Positions 16,878-25,269 of a stretch of 64,000 nt of DNA are shown here, in pieces. The notes beneath the pieces are model-generated. The model did not search any database and was not told the DNA's origin. It was given only the letters and a program-made list of their open reading frames with translations. Numbering within the stretch: the first letter of the stretch is position 1; each line of letters begins with the position of its first letter. Both the position numbers and the translations under genes were made by a program. Origin of the DNA: DASYTH01 sp035762905 (lineage in GTDB: Bacteria > Actinomycetota > Actinomycetes > Mycobacteriales > Pseudonocardiaceae); the NCBI RefSeq assembly GCF_035762905.1, contig NZ_DASUCC010000076.1, forward strand, positions 16,377 through 80,376. The letters run 5' to 3'.

Positions 16878-17717
16878 TCAGCCGGCCTTCGCCCCGGTGA
16901 GCGCCCAGTTTCCGGTGAAGAACCGGAAGTCCTCGACCGCCGCGTCCCGCCGAAGAATGGCCAGATACAGCTCCTGCAGGTTGGTCGACGGGTCCACACC
17001 GAGCTCGTCGGCCAGGATCGACCGCATCCGGGTGAACGCCTCGAGGGCCCGCCACTGCTCGCCCGACCGGTACAGCGCCAGCATGTACTTGGCGCAGAAG
17101 TTCTCCGACATCGGGAACCGGGTGCACAGCCAGGCGAGCTCGGCGAGCACCTTGCGGTGCCGGCCCAACCGCAGGTCCGCCTCGATCCGCAGATCCAGGT
17201 CGCTGCGCCGGTTCTCCTCAAGGCGCACGCCCTCGATCGACAGGTGCGCACCGACCGCGACGTCGGTCATCACCGGCCCGCGCCACAACTGCAGCGCGAT
17301 CTCCAGGTTGCGGGCCGCGGTCTCGTAGTCGCCTGCGTCGGCCGCCATCCGGCCGGCGCGGGCCAACCGCTCGTACCTGCCGATGTCGATGGCCTCGATC
17401 GGAACGTTCATGCAGTAGCCGAGCTGCTCGGTCACCAGGATCTTCTTGGCTTCGTAGGCCGACTTTCCGTCGATCGCCAGCTCGATTCCCCGGCGCAGCT
17501 TGCCGATGTAGGTGTGCAGCGTCGTCGTTGCCGCCCGCGGGTGCAACTGCCCCCACAGCTCGGTCATCAACGCCGAGGCCGATACGACATGGCCGGCGTT
17601 CAGCGCCAGCATCGCCAGAACCTGACGCGGTTTGGCCGCGGTAGGAACGATGGACACACCGTCGAGGGTGGCTTCGAAACTACCAAGCAACTTGATGTCG
17701 AATCGCACGAGACTCAC
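16878..17717 (-). CDS. SARP-family transcriptional activator
   Basis: This is a 279-residue Streptomyces antibiotic regulatory protein. An OmpR-like winged helix (residues about 8-100: FDIKLLGSFEATLDGVSIVP, KPRQVLAMLALNAGHVVSASALMTELWG, TLHTYIGKLRRGI) is followed by the bacterial transcriptional activation domain. The latter runs to about residue 255 with the typical helical pattern. This short form is characteristic of pathway-specific activators, which bind 11-bp-spaced direct repeats beside a -10 element. The GTG start overlaps the stop of the OCD-family gene (GTGA), so both lie on one transcript. A matching set of 11-bp repeats lies upstream of that transcript at 18722-18754. Confidence 0.93.
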   Translation of the reverse strand: MSLVRFDIKLLGSFEATLDGVSIVPTAAKPRQVLAMLALNAGHVVSASALMTELWGQLHPRAATTTLHTYIGKLRRGIELAIDGKSAYEAKKILVTEQLGYCMNVPIEAIDIGRYERLARAGRMAADAGDYETAARNLEIALQLWRGPVMTDVAVGAHLSIEGVRLEENRRSDLDLRIEADLRLGRHRKVLAELAWLCTRFPMSENFCAKYMLALYRSGEQWRALEAFTRMRSILADELGVDPSTNLQELYLAILRRDAAVEDFRFFTGNWALTGAKAG

Positions 17718-18664
17718 TCCCTTTCGTCGTTACCGTGCTGGCCGAGACCCAGCTTGATCGCAGCCTGATGGATGTGCCCGGCGAGCCGGACATCCAGCCC
17801 GCCGCCGCCGAAGAGTTCGACCAGGATGATGTCGTCGATGTCCGGGCGGTATTCGTCGCCGAGCACGTTTCCGAGCTCACCGTCGATCCGCCGCTGATAG
17901 CGCCACCGCGGTTCGCGGCGGTGCCAGCCCTCGTGTTGCCGCGCCGTATCCGGCCCGTTCGATCCGGACATGTGCTGGCGCACGAACTTCCGGTGCTGGT
18001 TGTGCTCCATCAGTTCGAGGTCGTCGACGTAGACGTGGTCGACCTGGGCCAGCAGCTCGTCCGGCAGGTCCCGCCGGGTGGCGTTGACCAGCAACACACC
18101 CGGATGCAGCACGGGCATGTCCAGCCGTTCCCAGCCGAGCTCGGCGACCACAACCAGATTGGCGCCCAACGCGGCCCGGCGGGCATCGTCGGCATCGGAC
18201 ACCACGATGCCGGCCAGCTCCAGCTCGTCACGCAGTCCCCAGCCGGCGTCCGGCCCGGACTCGACGACGGCCGGATGCACCGCCGCGTGACTGACGTTCG
18301 GCACGTACCGGGCGATCACGCTGAGGTGCAGCTGGGCAGCGACTGCCGAGCCGAACACCGCGGCGGTCACCACGCGTGGCTCGAGGAATGTCCGGGAGGC
18401 GAGCCCGGTCAGTCCGGCCAGACAGATCATCTGCAGGCTCGGCGCCGGCATCAGGCAGACCTGCCCGGTTTCCACGTCCTCCACCGCGGTCAGCTCGCCG
18501 GCCGCCGCACCTTCGGTGTGCGGAACGAGCCGGTACCCACGGGGTCGGCCGGCGGCTCCATTTGCCCGCCGGGTCAACTCGTGCGCCACCACATCGAGCA
18601 GATCGATGGTCTCCAGGGCACGCAGCATGTCGCTGTGCCGTAGGCGCATCGGAACGTTCTTCAT
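17714..18664 (-). CDS. Divergent ornithine cyclodeaminase/mu-crystallin family protein
   Basis: The 316-residue protein resembles the ornithine cyclodeaminase/mu-crystallin superfamily, which includes the SbnB-type amino-acid dehydrogenases. The dinucleotide-binding region is around VVTAAVFGSAVAAQLHLSVIARYVPNVSHAAVHPAV, and ALGANLVVVAELGW and GVLLVNATRRDLPDELL follow. The usual GxGxQA motif is degenerate (FGSAVAAQ), so it is a distant member. In this setting it could act on ornithine or a related amino acid, either making a building block or removing ornithine as proline, but the reaction cannot be assigned. It is the first gene of a two-gene operon with the SARP and is divergent from the DWPW-repeat gene. 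Confidence 0.7.
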   Translation of the reverse strand: MKNVPMRLRHSDMLRALETIDLLDVVAHELTRRANGAAGRPRGYRLVPHTEGAAAGELTAVEDVETGQVCLMPAPSLQMICLAGLTGLASRTFLEPRVVTAAVFGSAVAAQLHLSVIARYVPNVSHAAVHPAVVESGPDAGWGLRDELELAGIVVSDADDARRAALGANLVVVAELGWERLDMPVLHPGVLLVNATRRDLPDELLAQVDHVYVDDLELMEHNQHRKFVRQHMSGSNGPDTARQHEGWHRREPRWRYQRRIDGELGNVLGDEYRPDIDDIILVELFGGGGLDVRLAGHIHQAAIKLGLGQHGNDERE

Positions 18665-18721
18665 GACTCACCGCTCGCTAGTTATCCCAGACCAGATCGT
18701 CTGCACCTCATCGTCAACGGC

Positions 18722-18754
18722 CCGCTCCTCAACCGCTCCTCAACCGATCCTCAG
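18722..18754. promoter_or_regulatory. Three 11-bp direct repeats, probable SARP binding site
   Basis: CCGCTCCTCAA (18722), CCGCTCCTCAA (18733) and CCGATCCTCAG (18744) follow each other with exactly one helical turn of spacing; on the other strand they read TTGAGGAGCGG. SARP activators bind heptamers repeated every 11 bp, so this is a strong candidate operator. It sits in the 199-bp divergent region between the OCD-SARP operon and the DWPW-repeat gene and could serve either or both. It probably binds the small SARP or the AfsR-type protein. Confidence 0.75.
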
Positions 18755-18863
18755 CTCTCAGGAGTAGCCGTGAGCGAGTGAAGCGTAGATCAGGATCGCC
18801 GGACTGTGTGCTTCAGCCCAGATCGAGAACGGCTCGAAATCCAAACAAATCTGGGAGAACACC

Positions 18864-19172
18864 ATGAGCATCAAGGGCGCCATCCTGACCGCCGCCGGCG
18901 CGACCCTGTTCCTGCTGTCCCTGCCCGCAACCGCATCGGCGGATTCCGCGGATTCGATGAGCAGTGCACCGGCGTTATCCGCTCCCGCCGGCGCCGTCGA
19001 GGACGACTGGCCGTGGGACGGTCCCCAGCCGAATAGCGACGACTGGCCGTGGGACGCTCCCCAGGCAAATGGCGACGACTGGCCGTGGGATGGGCCGGCG
19101 CCCAATGGCGACGACTGGCCGTGGGACGGCCCCAGCCCGAACAGCGACGACTGGCCGTGGGACCGGCCCTGA
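18864..19172 (+). CDS. Secreted acidic peptide with five DDWPWD repeats
   Basis: I recognise no family. The 102-residue product begins with a clear Sec signal peptide (residues 1-26, hydrophobic core ILTAAGATLFLLSLP, cleavage after ASA). A short Ala/Ser/Pro linker follows. Residues 47-102 hold five copies of a 12-residue unit, DDWPWD-G/A/R-P-x-P/A-N-S/G, the last copy truncated after DDWPWDRP. The mature peptide of about 76 residues is strongly acidic and Trp/Pro-rich, and it has no Cys. GGGAG 8 nt before the ATG supports translation. A TTA codon at 18975-18977 suggests bldA-linked expression. It shares a promoter region containing SARP-type repeats with the OCD-SARP operon, which suggests cluster-linked control. 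Possible roles include a surface or signalling peptide, a metal-binding peptide, or a precursor of a modified peptide. Confidence 0.8.
   Translation: MSIKGAILTAAGATLFLLSLPATASADSADSMSSAPALSAPAGAVEDDWPWDGPQPNSDDWPWDAPQANGDDWPWDGPAPNGDDWPWDGPSPNSDDWPWDRP
19002..19169 (+). repeat. 36-bp tandem coding repeats (4.7 copies)
   Basis: Units start at 19002, 19038, 19074, 19110 and 19146. The core gacgactggccgtggga is identical at the DNA level in every unit, including synonymous positions. Divergence is confined mostly to the spacer codons. This points to recent expansion or strong homogenisation. Confidence 0.95.
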
Positions 19173-19184
19173 CATTCGCCTCCG

Positions 19185-22100
19185 TTATCCGCGCTGCCCC
19201 GAGATGTCCTCGGTGAGCAGCGCGGATTTCATTTCCTCGAGTTGAAGCAGCAGTTGTGTCGACTGCTTCGAATCGATTCCGGACAGCACGTTCTGTGCCT
19301 GTTCCAGTACATTCTGCGCCTGCTGGGCCTCGCCCGCCGCATCGTGCAGCTCGAGTTGCAGAATGTAGGTTCTGGCCATCCAGATCGCGGCACCCAGCCG
19401 GCTGAACAGTTCCCGCGCCTTCTCCAGATGCCGGGCCGCGGTGGTGTTGTCCACCCGGACGATCGCGATTTCGCCGAGCGAGTACCGCGACTGGCCCTCG
19501 ACCTGCTGTTCGCCGGTCCGTTCCGCGAGGTCCAGGGCGAGCGCCAGGGTCGCCTCGGCGGCGTCCAGCCGGCCCTCGTCCCGCCGGACCATGCCGAGCC
19601 CGTAGAGCACGTACGCCTCGCCCACCCGGTCGCCGGTCTCCCGAACCGTGCGCAGCACGTCGGTCAGCGACTTGCGGGACAGCGCCAGCTGGCCGGTCCG
19701 GCGGTACAGCTCGGCAAGGCGGCACACCACATGCGCCTCACCGCGGCGGTAGTTCGCGGTCCGGCACAGTTCCAGCGCCTCCCGCAGCAGTTCCTGCGCC
19801 TCGGGGAAGTCGCCCTCGTCGATCTCGTACCGGGCCAGGGCGGTGAGGATGCTGGCCTGGCCGATGAGGTCGCCGACGGTGCGCATCATGGCCAGCGCGT
19901 CGGTGTACCTGGCGAGCATCGCGTCGAAGTTGCCGCGCAGCCGGTCCACGTTGGCGGCGTTGCGCAGCACCAGTGCCTGGCCGTGCAGGTTCCCGTCCGC
20001 CTCGAACATCTCCAGTGCCTGGGCGAACATCACGGCGGCGTCGTCGAGCTGCTTCTGGTTGTAATGCAACGACCCTCGGGAGTACAGCATCGCCGCGGTT
20101 CCGGTGCGGTTGCCGGCCCGCCGGGCCGTGGCGAGGGCCAGCTCGGCGGTCTTGCGCCAGTCGTCGAGGTAGCCGCGGACCTCGAACAGGCTCACGGCCG
20201 TGAGCGCCAGATCCCAGCAGGTCTCGTCCAAGCCGGCCGCGGCCGCCTGCTGGATCGCCGACACCAGGCAGATCCGCTCGTTCTCCAGCCAGTCCATCGG
20301 GTGGCCGATCGGGTCGTCATAGGCCCACTCGGCCAGCCGCAGCCGCGGCGCGGTGCCGTGCAGGATCGTGTAGTCCCCGCCGTACTCCTTGCGGTGCGCG
20401 TTCTCGACCAGCGCGAGCCAGCCGCTGAGCACCCGTTCCAACGCCGCTCGCCGCTCATCCTCCTTCTCCGACTCGGCAAGGCGTTCCTGCGCGTAGACCC
20501 GGATCAGGTCGTGGAACCGGTAGCGGATCTGCCCGACCGGATCGCGGACCGCGTCCAGCATCTGGGCTTCCACCAACCGTTCCAGCAGGTCCTCGGCCTC
20601 GGTCAGCTCGATGTCGAGCAGAGCCGCCGCGAGCCAGCCGGGCGCGTCCGGCACCTTGATCATCGCGAACAGCCGGAACAGCCGCTTGGCCTGCTCCGGC
20701 AGGCTGCGGTAGGTCAGCCCGATGCTGGACCGGATGGCCAGGCCCTGATGGCTGAGCTCGTCGAGCCGGCGGACCTCGTTCTTCAGCCGCCGGGCCAGGT
20801 CGCCGATCCGCCAGTGCGGCCGGGAAACCAGGCGGGCGCCGGCGATCCGCAGCGCCAGCGGCAGCCGGCCGCAGTAGGTGATCACCTCCGTGGTGGCCAT
20901 CGGCTCGGCCTCCACCCGGTCCCGGCCGACGATCCGGGCCAGGAACTCGGCGGCGGTCGCCTCGTCGAACGTGTCGATGCCGATGAAGCTCGCGCCGGGC
21001 AGGCCGACCAGCCGGGCCCGGCTGGTCACCAGCACCGCACAGCTCGGGCTGCCCGGCAGCAACGGGATCACCTGCTGCTCGCTGGTCACGTCGTCGAGCA
21101 CCAGCAGCAACCGCTTGCTGGCCAGCCGGCTGCGATACATCTCCACCCGCTCGACCAGGCCGTCCGGCATCAGCGAGCCGCGGACGCCGAGCGCGCGCAG
21201 GAACCGCGCCAGCAGCGCGAGCGGGCTCTCGTCGTCGCGAACTCCCTGCAGGTCGACGTAAATGTGCCCGTCCGGGAACGCATCGCCGAGCTCGTGCGCC
21301 ACCCGCAGCGCCAGGGTCGACTTGCCGACGCCGCCCCGGCCGGAGATGGCCACCACCGGCACCGCGTACGGGGCGGTCGACTCCCCCGAGGCCAGGATCT
21401 GCCTGATCTCGTCGAGCAGATCCTCGCGGCCGACGAAGTCGGCGATGCTGCTCGGCAGCTGGCGCGGGATCACCGAGGGCTGCTCGGTTGCGGGCTCCTC
21501 GCCGGCCTCCGGCAGGTCCAGCGACGGGTCGCCGCTGAGCACGGCGCGCTCCAGATCGCGCAGTTCCTGGCCGGGCTCGATGCCCACCTCGTTGGTCAGC
21601 ACGGTGCGGGCCCGCCGGTACACCTCGAGCGCCTCGGCCTGCCGCCCGGAGCGGTACATGGCCAGCATCAGGAACCCGTACAGCCGCTCGCGCCAGGGAT
21701 GCTCGGCGATCAGCGCCTGCAGTTCGCCGGTGATGTCGACGTGCCGGCCGAGCTCGAGCTCCAGCCGCACCAGTTCCTCGGTCGCGGTGAGCCGGGACTC
21801 CTCGAGCACGGACGCGGCGTTGCGCACGATGTCGCTCTGGATGCCGTCGCAGGCCGGTCCTCGCCACAGGTTCAGCGCGCTGCGCATGGTCTCGGCCGCG
21901 GCCGCCAGCTGGCCCTCCGCAGCCTGCTGGTGCGCGGCCGCGATCAGGCTGCTGAACCGGGTGCTGTCCAGGTCGTCGTCGGGAATGTCGAGCAGGTAGC
22001 CGGAGGACCGGGTCTTGATCGCGTCCGGCCGGCCGGCATCCCCGAGCAGCTTGCGCAGGGCCGAGATGGACGTCTGGATCTGGCCACGCGCGGTCGGTGG

Positions 22101-22259
22101 CGGATCGTCGGCCCAGACCACGTCGATGAGCTGGTCCATCGAGGCCACCCGGTGAACGCGCAGCGCGAGGATGGCCAACACGACCTGCTCGCGCGGCCCA
22201 CCGATCTTCAACAACCGGCGCTCCGCAGTGAGCTCGAGAGGCCCGAGAATCCTCAACAC
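19185..22259 (-). CDS. AfsR-type regulator: SARP, NB-ARC and TPR domains
   Basis: The protein has about 1024 residues. It starts with an OmpR-like winged helix (VLRILGPLELTAERRLLKIGG ... VVLAILALRVHRVASMDQLIDVVW) and the BTAD domain (to about residue 260). An NB-ARC STAND ATPase follows, with Walker A ISGRGGVGKST, kinase-2 RLLLVLDDV and GLPLAL-like GRLPLALRIAG, and C-terminal TPR repeats cover residues about 700-1010. The arrangement matches AfsR and related large pathway regulators that need ATP-driven oligomerisation. GTG 22259 has GGGGTGG 6 nt upstream and begins with the family-typical LRILGPLEL; a GTG at 22292 would add 11 residues. A consensus -10 element lies about 150 bp upstream. It probably controls the NRPS cluster together with the small SARP. 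Confidence 0.92.
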   Translation of the reverse strand: MLRILGPLELTAERRLLKIGGPREQVVLAILALRVHRVASMDQLIDVVWADDPPPTARGQIQTSISALRKLLGDAGRPDAIKTRSSGYLLDIPDDDLDSTRFSSLIAAAHQQAAEGQLAAAAETMRSALNLWRGPACDGIQSDIVRNAASVLEESRLTATEELVRLELELGRHVDITGELQALIAEHPWRERLYGFLMLAMYRSGRQAEALEVYRRARTVLTNEVGIEPGQELRDLERAVLSGDPSLDLPEAGEEPATEQPSVIPRQLPSSIADFVGREDLLDEIRQILASGESTAPYAVPVVAISGRGGVGKSTLALRVAHELGDAFPDGHIYVDLQGVRDDESPLALLARFLRALGVRGSLMPDGLVERVEMYRSRLASKRLLLVLDDVTSEQQVIPLLPGSPSCAVLVTSRARLVGLPGASFIGIDTFDEATAAEFLARIVGRDRVEAEPMATTEVITYCGRLPLALRIAGARLVSRPHWRIGDLARRLKNEVRRLDELSHQGLAIRSSIGLTYRSLPEQAKRLFRLFAMIKVPDAPGWLAAALLDIELTEAEDLLERLVEAQMLDAVRDPVGQIRYRFHDLIRVYAQERLAESEKEDERRAALERVLSGWLALVENAHRKEYGGDYTILHGTAPRLRLAEWAYDDPIGHPMDWLENERICLVSAIQQAAAAGLDETCWDLALTAVSLFEVRGYLDDWRKTAELALATARRAGNRTGTAAMLYSRGSLHYNQKQLDDAAVMFAQALEMFEADGNLHGQALVLRNAANVDRLRGNFDAMLARYTDALAMMRTVGDLIGQASILTALARYEIDEGDFPEAQELLREALELCRTANYRRGEAHVVCRLAELYRRTGQLALSRKSLTDVLRTVRETGDRVGEAYVLYGLGMVRRDEGRLDAAEATLALALDLAERTGEQQVEGQSRYSLGEIAIVRVDNTTAARHLEKARELFSRLGAAIWMARTYILQLELHDAAGEAQQAQNVLEQAQNVLSGIDSKQSTQLLLQLEEMKSALLTEDISGQRG
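19189..19225 (+). terminator. Hairpin at the convergent gene ends
   Basis: CCGCGCTGC (19189-19197) pairs with GCAGCGCGG (19217-19225). An inner CCGAG/CTCGG pair lies within the loop. The hairpin begins 17 nt after the DWPW-repeat stop codon and lies inside the last codons of the oppositely oriented AfsR-type gene. It probably terminates the small gene. Confidence 0.5.
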
Positions 22260-22408
22260 CGACGACCACCCCCGGACGGACGCGATGCTCACGCCTACAT
22301 TCGGCGGACCACAACCCCCTGGGCCATATCCCAGTCCACCTGAACAGGTCCGATGCTTGGTGAGTAGCGTACACCAGCACCGGATTCATTCAGGCGTTAA
22401 GTTCCGTG

Positions 22409-22414
22409 ATTATA
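22409..22414 (-). promoter_or_regulatory. TATAAT -10 element for the AfsR-type gene
   Basis: On the minus strand a perfect TATAAT lies in an AT-rich island about 150 bp before the regulator start. A weak TGTGCA -35 candidate lies 16-17 bp upstream. The stretch 22260-22516 otherwise holds no gene. It implies the regulator has its own promoter separate from the P450 genes. Confidence 0.5.
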
Positions 22415-22516
22415 CGTGAACCGCAAAAATTGCACAGACCCGATGCGGTATTGGGAATGCGTGCTGCCGGCCGTTCGGGCGGCTCGACTGCTGCCGATCG
22501 CCGTAAGTCCGCCCCA

Positions 22517-23746
22517 TCAGGCGGCGGGCCGGACGTACGATCGGCCGGCCGCGTTCGGCCCGGCCGGGCGCACCGACATCGACCGCACTCCGGTGAACTC
22601 GGGCGATCGGAAGAAAACCGGCGAACGGTCCGGATCGACCCGCAGGTCGGGGAAGTAGTCCATGAGCAGGTTGAACATGATTCGAGTTTCGATCCGCACC
22701 AACTGCGCGCCGACGCAGTAGTAGGCGCCCCGGCCGAACCCCAGATGGGGGTTGGGGTTGCGCAGGACGTCGAACTCGTCGGGGTCGGTGAACTGTCGTG
22801 GATCCCGGTTGGCCGCACCGAACCACAACATCACCAACTGGTCCTTGGCAATCCGGTGCCCGCCGAGCCGCACGTCGACGTTGGTGGCCCGGAACGAGAC
22901 GTTGGCCGGGGTCACGAACCGCATGCTCTCCTCGAGCATGCCGGGTACCAGCGAGCGGTCCGCGCGCACCAGGGCGGCCTGGTCCGGGAACGACTCCAGG
23001 CAGAGCAGCGCGTTGCCGGACAGCATCGGGGTGGCCAGGCGGCCGGCGCCGAGGATGCTGATCGCGAAGTTGATGATCTGGTCCCGGGTCAGCGCGGTGC
23101 CGTCCAGCTTGCGGAACCCGGCCAGCAGGCTGAGCAGATCATCGCGCGGCTCACGGACCCGCTCGTCGACGTACTTGCCGACGAACTCGCGCAGCGGAGC
23201 CAGCGGTGCGGTCAGGCCGTCGAAGTAGTCCTCGCCGGAGTCGAGGGTGCTCATCTCCCCCTCGTAGTCCATCGCCTGGTCCTTCACCCGCAACACCTCG
23301 CGCTCCTCCACCGGGGTGCCGAGCAGCTCGCTGAAGGCGATCGCGGACACGTCCTCGACGAAGTCGCCCAGCAGGTCGAACCGGTCCAGGCCGGCAAGGT
23401 CGTCGACGAGCTCCCTGGCCAGCTCGCGGATCCGCCCCTCGAGACCGTCCAGTGCCTTCGGGGTGAACGCCCGGCCGACCTGGCCGCGGATGTGCGTGTG
23501 CTCCGGCCCGGTCATCTGCGACATGTCGCCCTCGACGTACTGCGCGGCCTCCGCACTGAGGTCGAACAGCCGCGTGCAGTTGGGCGTGTAAGCCTCGGGA
23601 TCGTTCAGCACCTCGACGATCTCCGGGTAGCCGTAGACGTTCCAGCGGCCGAGCGCCTCGTCGAACTCGACCGGCGCCTTCGGTGGCGCGCCGTGTAACC
23701 AGAACCGGTCCGCACTGAATCCCCACCGGTGGGCAAAGTCGGTCAT
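22517..23746 (-). CDS. Cytochrome P450 (first of a tandem pair)
   Basis: This is a 409-residue soluble bacterial P450 of the CYP107-like type. The ExxR motif is EESMRF near residue 285, and the heme-ligand loop is HLGFGRGAYYCVGAQ near residue 345 with its Cys. In the I helix, GAGRLATP lacks the usual acidic residue before the Thr pair, and the first Thr is Ala. Such changes occur in P450s with unusual oxygen activation or carrier-bound substrates. ATG 23746 has AAGGAC upstream. It lies 44 bp after a closely related P450 gene, a likely tandem duplication. Electrons would come from ferredoxins encoded elsewhere, as none is adjacent. Hydroxylation of piperazate or another residue on the NRPS is the most likely role. 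Confidence 0.92.
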   Translation of the reverse strand: MTDFAHRWGFSADRFWLHGAPPKAPVEFDEALGRWNVYGYPEIVEVLNDPEAYTPNCTRLFDLSAEAAQYVEGDMSQMTGPEHTHIRGQVGRAFTPKALDGLEGRIRELARELVDDLAGLDRFDLLGDFVEDVSAIAFSELLGTPVEEREVLRVKDQAMDYEGEMSTLDSGEDYFDGLTAPLAPLREFVGKYVDERVREPRDDLLSLLAGFRKLDGTALTRDQIINFAISILGAGRLATPMLSGNALLCLESFPDQAALVRADRSLVPGMLEESMRFVTPANVSFRATNVDVRLGGHRIAKDQLVMLWFGAANRDPRQFTDPDEFDVLRNPNPHLGFGRGAYYCVGAQLVRIETRIMFNLLMDYFPDLRVDPDRSPVFFRSPEFTGVRSMSVRPAGPNAAGRSYVRPAA

Positions 23747-23790
23747 GGTCGTCCTTCTGTTGGTTCCAAGCTGTTGGTTCCAAACGGTGG

Positions 23791-24981
23791 TTACCTGCGC
23801 ACCCAGACCGAACGCACACCGGTGAAATCCGGGGAACCGAAGAAGGCCGGGGCGACGTCCGGGTCGACCCGCAGGTCCGGGCAACGGTCCAGGAGCAGGT
23901 TGAACACGATCCGGGTCTCGATCCGGATCATCCGCCGGCCAAGGCAGAAATGGTCACCGTGGCCGAACCCGAGATGCGGGTTGGGATCGCGCGTGACGTC
24001 GAACCTGCCGGGATCGCCGAACCGGCGCGGATCCCGGTTGGCCGCACCGAACCACACCCGGACCAGTTGGTCGGCGGGGATGGTCCGGCCGGCGATCTGC
24101 GCGGCCACGGTGGTGGCCCGGTAGGTGGCGGCGGCCGGAGTCAGGAACCGCATCGTCTCCTCGAGCATGCCCGGCACCAGCGAGCGGTCCGTGCGCACCC
24201 GGACCGCCTGATCAGGGAACGACTCCAGGCACAGCGTCGCGTTTCCGATCAGCAACGGGGTGGACAGGTGCCCGGCGCCGAGCATCCCGATCACGAAGTT
24301 GATGATCTGGTCCCGGGACAGCGGCGTGCCGTCCAGCTTGCGGACACCGACCAGCAGGCTGAGCAGATCCTTGCGGGGCTGCCGGATCCGCCGGTCGATG
24401 TGCGCGCCGAGCATGTCCCGCAACGGCTGCAACGGCGCGGTGAGGTTGTCGAAGTAGTCCGCACCCTCGCTCGTCGCCACCGTGGCCAGCTGCGCTTCGG
24501 CGTCCATGTTCTGGTCTATCAGGGCGAACAGCGCCCGGTCCTCGGCCGGGATGCCCAGCAGCTCGCAGAAGACGATCCCGGACAGGTCGCCGACGAACTC
24601 GCCGAGCAGGTCGAACCGGTCCCGTCCGGCCAGGTTGTCCAGCAGTCCGCCGGCCACCTCATGCACCCGCGGTTCGAGGTCGGCCATGGCGGTCGCGCCG
24701 AACGCCGTGGCGACCTGCTCGCGCAGGTGCGCATGCTGTGCACCGGTCATCTGCGTCAGGTCGCCGTCGATGTACTTCGCCGTCTGTTCATCGAGGTTGA
24801 ACAGCCGCGCGGAGTCGGTCGAGAACGCATCGGGATTGTTGAGAACCTCAAGCGCCTCCGGATATCCATATACATGCCAGAGTCCGAGGCTTTCGTCGAA
24901 CTCGACCAACTCCTCGGGCAACCCGTCGTACAGCCAGAATTTGTCCGGGCCGAAACCCCACCGCTCAGCGAAACCGGCCAT
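23791..24981 (-). CDS. Cytochrome P450 (second of a tandem pair)
   Basis: The 396-residue P450 is paralogous to its downstream neighbour; compare its FAERWGFGPDKFWLYDGLP with FAHRWGFSADRFWLHGAPP. It has EETMRF as the ExxR motif and HLGFGHGDHFCLGRR as the Cys heme loop. Its I helix reads LGAGHLSTP and again lacks the acidic residue before Thr. ATG 24981 is chosen over an upstream frame because AAGGAAA lies about 5 nt before it. The gene is divergent from the ornithine hydroxylase gene across 288 bp, so both are probably switched on together. A tailoring role on the peptide is inferred. Confidence 0.92.
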   Translation of the reverse strand: MAGFAERWGFGPDKFWLYDGLPEELVEFDESLGLWHVYGYPEALEVLNNPDAFSTDSARLFNLDEQTAKYIDGDLTQMTGAQHAHLREQVATAFGATAMADLEPRVHEVAGGLLDNLAGRDRFDLLGEFVGDLSGIVFCELLGIPAEDRALFALIDQNMDAEAQLATVATSEGADYFDNLTAPLQPLRDMLGAHIDRRIRQPRKDLLSLLVGVRKLDGTPLSRDQIINFVIGMLGAGHLSTPLLIGNATLCLESFPDQAVRVRTDRSLVPGMLEETMRFLTPAAATYRATTVAAQIAGRTIPADQLVRVWFGAANRDPRRFGDPGRFDVTRDPNPHLGFGHGDHFCLGRRMIRIETRIVFNLLLDRCPDLRVDPDVAPAFFGSPDFTGVRSVWVRR

Positions 24982-25174
24982 CAGCTTTCCTTGCCATACA
25001 GCCACATGAGCCTGACCACCTCACGATGGCAGCCGCGCCCGCGCCCAGTCCATCGATTGTCGCCGGTGCGGGCGAAGCGTCGCGTCGTCCTGTCGGCAGG
25101 ACAGGACGCCCCCGCTATGACGCCCACCGGTCAATCTTTACAGATCCGCCTCCGAGGCTCCATTGGCGCCTGAG

Positions 25175-25203
25175 TTGAACAATGTAAAACTAGTCCATAC
25201 ATT
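25175..25203 (+). promoter_or_regulatory. Promoter of the ornithine N-hydroxylase gene
   Basis: TTGAAC (25175) and TACATT (25198) are separated by 17 bp and fit a vegetative sigma-70-type promoter. They lie 67 bp before the start codon in an AT-rich island of the 288-bp divergent region 24982-25269. A good AAGGAG ribosome-binding site at 25258 precedes the ATG by 6 nt. TTGAACAATGT recurs almost exactly upstream of the KtzT-like gene. Confidence 0.6.
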
Positions 25204-25269
25204 GGATTACGAAACTGACCCTCGAAGGTGCGGCAGAGCCCGTCATGGCTGTGCGGCAAGGAGATTCTT

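Noticed and set aside
19002..19169. 36-bp tandem repeats resembling a CRISPR array
   Set aside because: The units are contiguous with no unique spacers, are in frame, and encode a repeated peptide behind a signal sequence. No cas gene is present.
18864..19172. Classical lanthipeptide, lasso or thiopeptide precursor
   Set aside because: The peptide has no Cys, few Ser/Thr in the repeats, a Sec signal peptide, and no adjacent cyclase, dehydratase or YcaO gene. A different kind of modification remains only a speculation.
22406..23698. A 430-codon plus-strand frame opposite the P450
   Set aside because: It is antisense to a clear P450 gene, and its translation shows only the mirror of P450 codon usage.
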